NCBI GenBank assembly: GCA_002238825.1
Contig: MPNC01000004.1
Coordinates: forward strand, 255,241-319,240
Reading direction: 5' to 3'
Source of the DNA: SAR202 cluster bacterium bin87
GTDB lineage: Bacteria; Chloroflexota; Dehalococcoidia; Lucifugimonadales; UBA3495
DNA: 64,000 nt
Within the stretch, counting starts at the first letter, position 1; each line of letters opens with the position of its first letter. The notes beneath the pieces were generated by a model. The model saw only the letters and a list, made by a program, of their open reading frames with translations, did not search any database and was not told the DNA's origin. Position numbers and translations under genes: made by a program. This document shows, in pieces, positions 58,588 to 64,000 of this stretch.

Positions 58588-59490
58588 CTACTTCACCGGA
58601 ACCGGAATCCCGGCGACTTTGATCGGCACGCTACCCACGGTGTTCCGGCTGGTGAAGTACAGCGTCTTCCAGTCGGACCCGCCGAAGCACAGGTTCGTCG
58701 TCGCCGGCTGCCCGTGCACCACGATGCCCAGCGTCTCGCCGCCCGCGTTCATGATGTGCAGGCCACCGCTGCCGCCGCAGTAGACGTTGCCCTCAACGTC
58801 CACTTTCATCCCGTCCGGCACGCCTTCCCGCTCGCCGCGCAGGTCCTTGAACAGGCGGTCCGACGCCAGGGCCACCGACCCGTCGTCCTGCACGTCAAAG
58901 GCGCGGATGATGCCCCGACGCGAGTCGTTGATGTAGAGAACCGTCTCGTCCGGATTGAAGGCCAGCCCGTTGGGCACCACGAAGTCAGACACCAGCAGCG
59001 TCAGCGTGCCCAGGTCCGGCGAAATGCGGTACACGCCCGAGATGGTCTGCTCCCACTGCTCCCGCGGCCGCCGGAACGTCCACGGATCGGTGAAGTAGAT
59101 GCTGCCGTCCGACTTGACCACCACGTCGTTGGGGCGGTTCAGCTGCCGGCCCTGGAACTGGTTGGCCAGCACCGTCGTCGACCCGTCGTGCTCCAGCCTG
59201 CTGACCCTGCGGCCGTCGTGCTCGGCCGCGATCAGGCGACCCTGCTGGTCGCGGGTCAGCCCGTTGTGCCGGTTCACCGGCTCGGCCTCCACGGTCACGC
59301 CCGAGCCGGGGGTGTACCGCATGCGCCGGTTGTTATGGATGTCGCTGAACAGCAGGTAGCCGCCGTCGCTCCACCACAGCGGACCTTCAGCAGGGCCTTC
59401 CCCGCCTCCGAACCCAGACCCGTGTTCCTCGATGGGTGCGTCGGTGTCGATGATGGCGTCCAGGGCGGAAGACAACTTTTCGATTGGCAT
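58588..59490 (-). CDS. SMP-30/gluconolactonase family protein
   Basis: 300 residues, six-bladed propeller lactonase. The metal-binding Glu lies in FGGGEGPAEGPLWW (about 27-40), and other ligand regions are NRPNDVVVKSDGSIYFTDP and VVPNGLAFNPDETVLYIND, then EGVPDGMKVDVEGNVY. Probable sugar-acid lactone hydrolase. ATG 59490 follows AGGAGG. An in-frame extension to 59985 is rejected because it runs through two repeat-element copies. Confidence 0.92.
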   Translation of the reverse strand: MPIEKLSSALDAIIDTDAPIEEHGSGFGGGEGPAEGPLWWSDGGYLLFSDIHNNRRMRYTPGSGVTVEAEPVNRHNGLTRDQQGRLIAAEHDGRRVSRLEHDGSTTVLANQFQGRQLNRPNDVVVKSDGSIYFTDPWTFRRPREQWEQTISGVYRISPDLGTLTLLVSDFVVPNGLAFNPDETVLYINDSRRGIIRAFDVQDDGSVALASDRLFKDLRGEREGVPDGMKVDVEGNVYCGGSGGLHIMNAGGETLGIVVHGQPATTNLCFGGSDWKTLYFTSRNTVGSVPIKVAGIPVPVK

Positions 59491-59633
59491 AAGTGCGCCT
59501 CCTGTTGTGTCCGGCGTCCGTTCCGGCGGACCGGTGACGTCCGGGATATTGACGTAGCTCGCGGCGCCATTGTATGCCCGCCAATCGGGCCGCGCAAACC
59601 ACCCGGAAACCCGCGCCCGCGGCTTCACCGCCC

Positions 59634-59765
59634 CTCGCGTGCCTGGTTCCACCGGAATCGTCATTGCGAGCGAAGCGCGGCAATCTCGTCGGGGCAAGGA
59701 ACGCTGCTGCGGGAACGACATCGCCCCGTCGCTTCTCTCCTCGCGATGACAAACTGCCCACGCCC
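59634..59765. repeat. Dispersed palindromic repeat family A, copy 6
   Basis: Cores TCATTGCGAGCGAAGCGCGG and CGCTTCTCTCCTCGCGATGA. First of two copies in the 681-base gap 59491-60171, in direct orientation with the next. Confidence 0.85.
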
Positions 59766-59802
59766 GGCGATGACAAAACGCGCACGCCCACGCTCCACCG
59801 CC

Positions 59803-59945
59803 CCACGCGTGCCCGGTTCCACCGGAACCGTCATTGCGAGCGCAACGCGGCAATCTCGTTGGGGCAAGGGACGCTACTGCAGGAACGAGATCGCCGCGTC
59901 GCTTCTCTTCTCGCGATGACACAATGCGCACGCCCGGCGATGACA
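59803..59945. repeat. Dispersed palindromic repeat family A, copy 7
   Basis: Cores TCATTGCGAGCGCAACGCGG and CGCTTCTCTTCTCGCGATGA. It is followed to about 59985 by a short direct array of ACACAATGCGCACGCCCGGCG-type units (about 22 bp, three copies). Beyond 59990 the rest of the gap up to 60171 is plain upstream sequence of the permease gene. Confidence 0.8.
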
Positions 59946-60171
59946 CAATGCGCACGCCCGGCGATGACAAAATGCGTACGCCCACGCCTCACCGCCCCTT
60001 GCGTTTTCCCGCAGACGCCGGGTGACGACACGATATCTGTCTCCCAATGATGTTGCGCGATTGACACGCGGGATAAGATACTTGCGTTCGCATAAGGTCG
60101 GATAATGACTGCATAAGACTTGCCCAAAACGGGACGACGATAACACCACACATGTATTTGGAGCGTGACCC

Positions 60172-61911
60172 TTGGCTGCATCACCTGTGAACGAACACAT
60201 CCGTTACGAACCGGACGAACACCCCCCCGCTCTGCTCACCATCGGGGCCGGCTTCCAGGCCGCCCTGCTGATCGTCGGGGGGATAGTGCTGGGCGTCGTC
60301 ATCGTCTTCCGCATCGCCGATCAGCCCGCAAGCTACATCGCCTGGGGCGTCTTCGCCGCCCTCCTGATCAGCGGCATCACCACCATCCTCCAGTCCGCCC
60401 GCCTCTGGCGCATCGGCGCCGGACACATCCTGATGATGGGCACCTCCGGCGCATTCTTCGCCGTGTGCGTCGCCGCGCTGATCCAGGGCGGCCCGGCCCT
60501 GATGGCCAGCCTCGTCGTCGTTTCCGCCCTGTTCCAGTTCGCCCTGGCCGCTCGTCTCTCCGTGCTGCGCAGCGTCTTCACTCCGGTGGTTTCCGGCACC
60601 GTGATCATGCTCATCGCCGCCACCATCATGCCCATCGTGTTCGACATGCTCAGCGACGCTCCGGAAGGCACCGCCTCCATGGCTCCGCCCCTGGTGGCCG
60701 CGGTCACGATTCTGGTCGTCGTCGTCCTCGTCCTGCGCGCCCCGGCGTCATTGCGGTTGTGGTCCCCCGTCGCCGGTATCGTCGTCGGCTGCGCGGTATC
60801 CGCCCCCTTCGGCATGTACGACGTGCAGTACGTCAAGGATGCTCCCTGGTTTGGCGTGCCCTTCAGCGCCTGGCCCCGCTTCGACTTCACCCCCGGTGTG
60901 GAGTTCTGGGCTCTGCTGCCCGCCTTCATCGTCGTGACCATCGTCGGCGCCATCGAGACCATCGGCGACGGCGTTGCCATCCAGCGGGTCTCCCGCCGAC
61001 GTCCCCAGGCCACCGACTACCGCGTCGTGCAGGGCGCCCTCAACACCGACGGCGTGGGCAACCTCCTGTCCGGCCTAGCCGGCACGCTGCCCAACACCAC
61101 CTACTCCACCAGCATTTCCCTCGCTGAGGTCACGGGCATCGCCGCCCGTCGCGTCGGCATCGTGGTCGGCGTCATCTTCATCATCCTGGCATTCTTCCCC
61201 AAGGCGACGGCCCTCCTCATCGCCATCCCTTCGCCGGTTGCCGCCGCCTACGTGGGACTACTGATCGCCCTGCTCTTCGTCCAGGGATTGCGCATCATCG
61301 TCCAGGATGGGCTGGACCACCGCAAGGCCACCGTGGCCGGCGTCGCCTTCTGGACCGGCGTGGGGTTCCAGAACGGCGTCATCTTCCCGGATCTGCTCGG
61401 AGAGGGCTTCCTCGGCGTCCTGCTCGGCAACGGGATGACCTCCGGCGCCATCGTCGCGGTGGCTCTCATGGCCTTCGTCGAGTTCAGCAAGCCCCGTCGC
61501 CGCCGCCTGCGCGTGCCGATGAACGACGACACCGCCCAGCAGGTGGACGACTTCCTCCGCGCCTTCGCCTCGCGCATCAACTGGAACGGCGACGCTGCCG
61601 ACCGCCTCGCCGCCGCCGGCGAGGAGACCCTGGTCATCCTCTCGCAAAGCGACGACGACTCCGAACCGGACGATTCCCCTCGCCGGCTCGCCGTCAGCGC
61701 CCGTCGCGAGGGCAACAACGTGGACCTGGAGTTCATCTCATCCCTGGAGGGCGAAAACGTCGAGGACCGGCTCACCTACCTCAGCGCCCTGCCCACGGTG
61801 CCCGACGACGGCGAGGTCTCCTACCGCCTCCTGCGCCACTACGCCTCATCCGTCCGCCACCAGAAGTACCACGGCCTCGACGTGGTAACCGTCAGCGTAG
61901 CCGCCGCTTGA
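60172..61911 (+). CDS. NCS2-type nucleobase permease with C-terminal HATPase-like domain, copy 1
   Basis: 579 residues from TTG 60172 (GGAG 8 bases before). Residues about 20-455 are a multi-helix transporter of the xanthine/uracil (NCS2) type, with AIETIGDGVAIQRVSRR in the substrate region, GTLPNTTYSTSISL, and AYVGLLIALLFVQGLRI. Residues about 465-579 are cytoplasmic and resemble a degenerate HATPase/RsbW-like fold: DRLAAAGEETLVIL (the N-box-like helix), DLEFISSLEGENVEDRL, and SYRLLRHYASSVRHQKYHGLDVVTV. The fusion to a transporter is unusual. A near-identical paralogue follows at 62160. Confidence 0.82.
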   Translation: MAASPVNEHIRYEPDEHPPALLTIGAGFQAALLIVGGIVLGVVIVFRIADQPASYIAWGVFAALLISGITTILQSARLWRIGAGHILMMGTSGAFFAVCVAALIQGGPALMASLVVVSALFQFALAARLSVLRSVFTPVVSGTVIMLIAATIMPIVFDMLSDAPEGTASMAPPLVAAVTILVVVVLVLRAPASLRLWSPVAGIVVGCAVSAPFGMYDVQYVKDAPWFGVPFSAWPRFDFTPGVEFWALLPAFIVVTIVGAIETIGDGVAIQRVSRRRPQATDYRVVQGALNTDGVGNLLSGLAGTLPNTTYSTSISLAEVTGIAARRVGIVVGVIFIILAFFPKATALLIAIPSPVAAAYVGLLIALLFVQGLRIIVQDGLDHRKATVAGVAFWTGVGFQNGVIFPDLLGEGFLGVLLGNGMTSGAIVAVALMAFVEFSKPRRRRLRVPMNDDTAQQVDDFLRAFASRINWNGDAADRLAAAGEETLVILSQSDDDSEPDDSPRRLAVSARREGNNVDLEFISSLEGENVEDRLTYLSALPTVPDDGEVSYRLLRHYASSVRHQKYHGLDVVTVSVAAA

Positions 61912-61939
61912 GCAACGCCGACGCTGCTCACACTCAATG

Positions 61940-61959
61940 GGCCGCCGTTCCCGGCGGCC
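61940..61959 (+). terminator. Hairpin after permease copy 1
   Basis: Perfect stem GGCCGCCG with CGGCGGCC around TTCC, 28 bases past the stop; no T-run, so termination is only possible. Confidence 0.4.
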
Positions 61960-62159
61960 ACGGGGTTCCCTTCGCTCCATGGTGACGCCGGTCTCTGGCT
62001 TGTTTACGCCGGCAGGCAGTTGCGATAATCAGACCCACCGGTTGGCCAATGCAATCACCAATAACGACACCAACATAACGAGCTGAGCCCACCGTCTCGA
62101 ACCATAAATCGGAGATTGAGTCCGCGCATATGTTGATACACCAATACAGGGCATAACTT

Positions 62160-63893
62160 ATGGAAAGGTCATCAATAAACGAAACATTACGCTACGAACC
62201 CAACGAAAACCCTCCCCCATCGCTGCTGATCGGCGCTGGATTCCAGGGTGCCCTGGTCATGATCGGCAGTATTGTCTTCACCGTGGTGATTGTCTTCCGC
62301 ACCGCGGGGCAACCTGACGATTACATCTCTTGGGGCGTCTTCGCAGCGCTCCTCATCAGCGGCGCCAACACCATCCTGCAAGCGGTGCGGTTCTGGAGGT
62401 TCGGCGCCGGCCACGTCCTGGTGATGGGCACCTCCGGCACCTTTATCGGGGTCTGCGTCGCGGCGTTGGTCGAAGTCGGCCCGGCGGTAATGGCCAGCTT
62501 GGTCATCGTTTCCTCGTTGATTCAGTTCCTTCTCGCCGACCGCCTGCCCATGCTGCGCCGCATCTTCACGCCCGTGGTCACGGGAACGGTGATCATGCTC
62601 ATCGCAGCCACGGTCATGCCCATCGTGTATGACATGCTGTCCGAGGCGCCGGCGGGAGCGCCCGGAATGGCCGCACCAGTCGCGGCGGGCACTACCCTGG
62701 CGACGATCCTGGCCTTGGCGATCGTCGGCCCAAGGCCGCTGCGCCTCTGGTCTCCGCTGATCGGCGCCGCCGTGGGTTGCGGGGTCGCCGCTTATCTTGG
62801 CCTCTACAGCCTCCAGGCCGTCGTGGACGCTCCCTGGTTAGGTGTCCCGTTTGGCTCCTGGCCCGGGGTGGACTTCACCGCTGGCGCCCAGTTCTGGGCC
62901 CTTCTGCCCGCCTTCGTCGCCGTGACCATCGTCGGCGCCATTGAGACCGTCGGTGACGGGGTTGCCATACAGAGGGTCTCCCGGCGTAGCCCTGGCGCGC
63001 CCGACTACCGCGTCGTGCAGGGTGCGCTCAACGCCGACGGTCTGGGCAACCTGCTCTCCGGAATCGCCGGAACCCTCCCCAACACCACGTACTCCGGCAC
63101 GATTCCCCTGGTCGAAATCACCGGAATAGCGGCCCGGCGGGTCGGCGTCGCCATCGGCGCAATCCTTCTCGCCCTGGCTTTCTTCCCCAAGGCCACCGCT
63201 CTGCTCATCACCATACCCAGTCCGGTGGCCGCCGCATACATCGGCGTCTTCTTCGCATTGCTGTTCGTCCAGGGCATGCGCATCGTCCTGCGCGACGGGC
63301 TCGACCATCGCAAGGCCATGATTGTGGGTGTTTCCTTCTGGGTCGGCGTGGGGTTCCAAAATGGCCTTATCTTTCCCGAACTCCTGGGCGAAGGTTTCTG
63401 GCACATCCTGCTGGGCGATGCCATGACCGCCGGCGGCATCGTGGCGGTGGCCCTCGCTGCCGTCATCGAGTTGACGCCCAGTAGGGGCCGGCGCATCCGG
63501 TTGACTTTGGACGACAGGGCGCCACAGGCGGTTGACGACTTGGTGCGCGGTCTCACTGAGCGACTCGGCTGGAATGTCGCGGCCGCCAACCGCGTGGCCG
63601 CCGCCGCAGAGGAAACCCTCGCTATCGTTGCTCGCGCTGACCCCCACGACGGGAAAGAGCCGAAGCGAGTCACCATCCGAGCGCGCCAGCAACCCGACCG
63701 GGTTGAGCTGGAATTCGCCGCAACCTTGCACTGCGAAAACGTCGAGGATCGCCTGGCCAACCTCGAGCGTCCGCCGCCCGAACCCAACGAGGCCGAAGTA
63801 CCCTACCGCCTCCTGCGCCACTACGCCTCATCCGTCCGCCACCAGAAGTACCACGGCCTCGACGTGGTAACCGTCAGCGTAGCCGCGGGGTGA
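62160..63893 (+). CDS. NCS2-type nucleobase permease with C-terminal HATPase-like domain, copy 2
   Basis: 577 residues, collinear with the gene at 60172 over its whole length: same NETLRYEPNENPPPSLLIGAG start, AIETVGDGVAIQRVSRR, GTLPNTTYSGTIPL, and the tail ANRVAAAAEETLAIV with SYRLLRHYAS-type ending (here PYRLLRHYASSVRHQ). The DNA of the last 75-80 bases before the stop is identical to copy 1, whereas upstream regions differ at many third positions. ATG 62160 has no clear ribosome site; a spacer of 248 bp separates the genes. Confidence 0.82.
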   Translation: MERSSINETLRYEPNENPPPSLLIGAGFQGALVMIGSIVFTVVIVFRTAGQPDDYISWGVFAALLISGANTILQAVRFWRFGAGHVLVMGTSGTFIGVCVAALVEVGPAVMASLVIVSSLIQFLLADRLPMLRRIFTPVVTGTVIMLIAATVMPIVYDMLSEAPAGAPGMAAPVAAGTTLATILALAIVGPRPLRLWSPLIGAAVGCGVAAYLGLYSLQAVVDAPWLGVPFGSWPGVDFTAGAQFWALLPAFVAVTIVGAIETVGDGVAIQRVSRRSPGAPDYRVVQGALNADGLGNLLSGIAGTLPNTTYSGTIPLVEITGIAARRVGVAIGAILLALAFFPKATALLITIPSPVAAAYIGVFFALLFVQGMRIVLRDGLDHRKAMIVGVSFWVGVGFQNGLIFPELLGEGFWHILLGDAMTAGGIVAVALAAVIELTPSRGRRIRLTLDDRAPQAVDDLVRGLTERLGWNVAAANRVAAAAEETLAIVARADPHDGKEPKRVTIRARQQPDRVELEFAATLHCENVEDRLANLERPPPEPNEAEVPYRLLRHYASSVRHQKYHGLDVVTVSVAAG

Positions 63894-63954
63894 ACAACGC
63901 CGAAACGGCCGTCATGCTCATGCAGGTCATCCGCGTTGCGTTGAGAGAAAAATC

Positions 63955-64000
63955 ATGCCAGAAAAAGAACGTCATCAGAATTTGAAACGCGAACTGCTCC
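63955..64000 (+). CDS. Start of an unidentified gene (partial)
   Basis: ATG 63955 opens a frame MPEKERHQNLKRELL that runs off the window. GAGAG lies 7-11 bases upstream. Basic/charged start; cannot be named. The sequence is more AT-rich than the permease genes. Confidence 0.4.
   Translation, partial: MPEKERHQNLKRELL

Noticed and set aside
58588-59985. Extended N-terminus (to 59985) of the SMP-30 gene
   Set aside because: The extension translates two palindromic repeat copies; AGGAGG before ATG 59490 marks the real start.

Overview
This 64 kb window is high-GC bacterial chromosome with no rRNA or tRNA gene that I could find. The gene content points to a member of the Chloroflexota, most likely Dehalococcoidia or the SAR202 group. 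This is an inference from three flavin-dependent luciferase-like monooxygenases, a CaiB-type CoA transferase, a ThDP enzyme, a xanthine-dehydrogenase-type large subunit, four Uma2 nucleases, many small dispersed palindromes and several near-leaderless genes. Housekeeping anchors are rsmI, recF, mazG, a Sir2 deacylase, a Fur-type regulator and an S49 peptidase.

Layout. 1-12 kb: nitroreductase, SelA-like PLP enzyme, Uma2 genes, monooxygenase, HEPN pair, ThDP enzyme, aspartic-protease pair, AbiJ-like defence gene, rsmI, hydratase and CDGSH protein. 12-17 kb: cupin, a DUF4268 nuclease pair with a gene remnant, molybdenum hydroxylase and NYN nuclease. 17-25 kb: a same-strand catabolic run (CoA transferase, degenerate SDR, M24 peptidase), a YceI lipoprotein, two more monooxygenases and a coiled-coil repeat nuclease. 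25-31 kb: AAA ATPase with a small partner, S49 peptidase, mazG, Uma2, membrane protein and 5'-3' exonuclease. 31-36 kb: malate synthase and a divergent PEP-carboxykinase-like protein, which together suggest a glyoxylate/gluconeogenesis node. 36-44.7 kb: a broken membrane gene, acyl-CoA ligase, MazF with an unusual antitoxin, P-loop kinase, zinc alcohol dehydrogenase, two HEPN/PaREP1 paralogues and a GrdB/PrdB-like selenoprotein. 44.7-54 kb: MscS channel, Sir2-RecF, VWA protein, Fur, NHL propeller, DUF1501 and DUF1800. 54-64 kb: radical SAM protein, split methyltransferase, DUF4058, CoA-binding protein, broken cupin, SMP-30 lactonase and two tandem NCS2 permeases with an unusual cytoplasmic tail.

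The strongest unusual signals are these. (1) A 401-codon gene is interrupted by an in-frame UGA exactly where the GrdB/PrdB family has its redox Sec/Cys, giving a U-P-L-C motif. (2) A methyltransferase is split at a textbook -1 slippery heptamer, G GGA AAA. (3) Tandem nucleobase permeases carry a C-terminal domain resembling a HATPase/anti-sigma fold, and their 3' ends are identical. (4) Several two-gene toxin- or defence-like modules have 4 to 16 bp overlaps. (5) Three families of small palindromic repeats are present, one with terminal inverted repeats and a clear 5-bp target duplication.

Promoters that I can see are mostly -10 boxes of the form GCTA(T/C)AAT with poor -35 elements. Some lie 7-9 bases before the start codon, which implies leaderless mRNAs.
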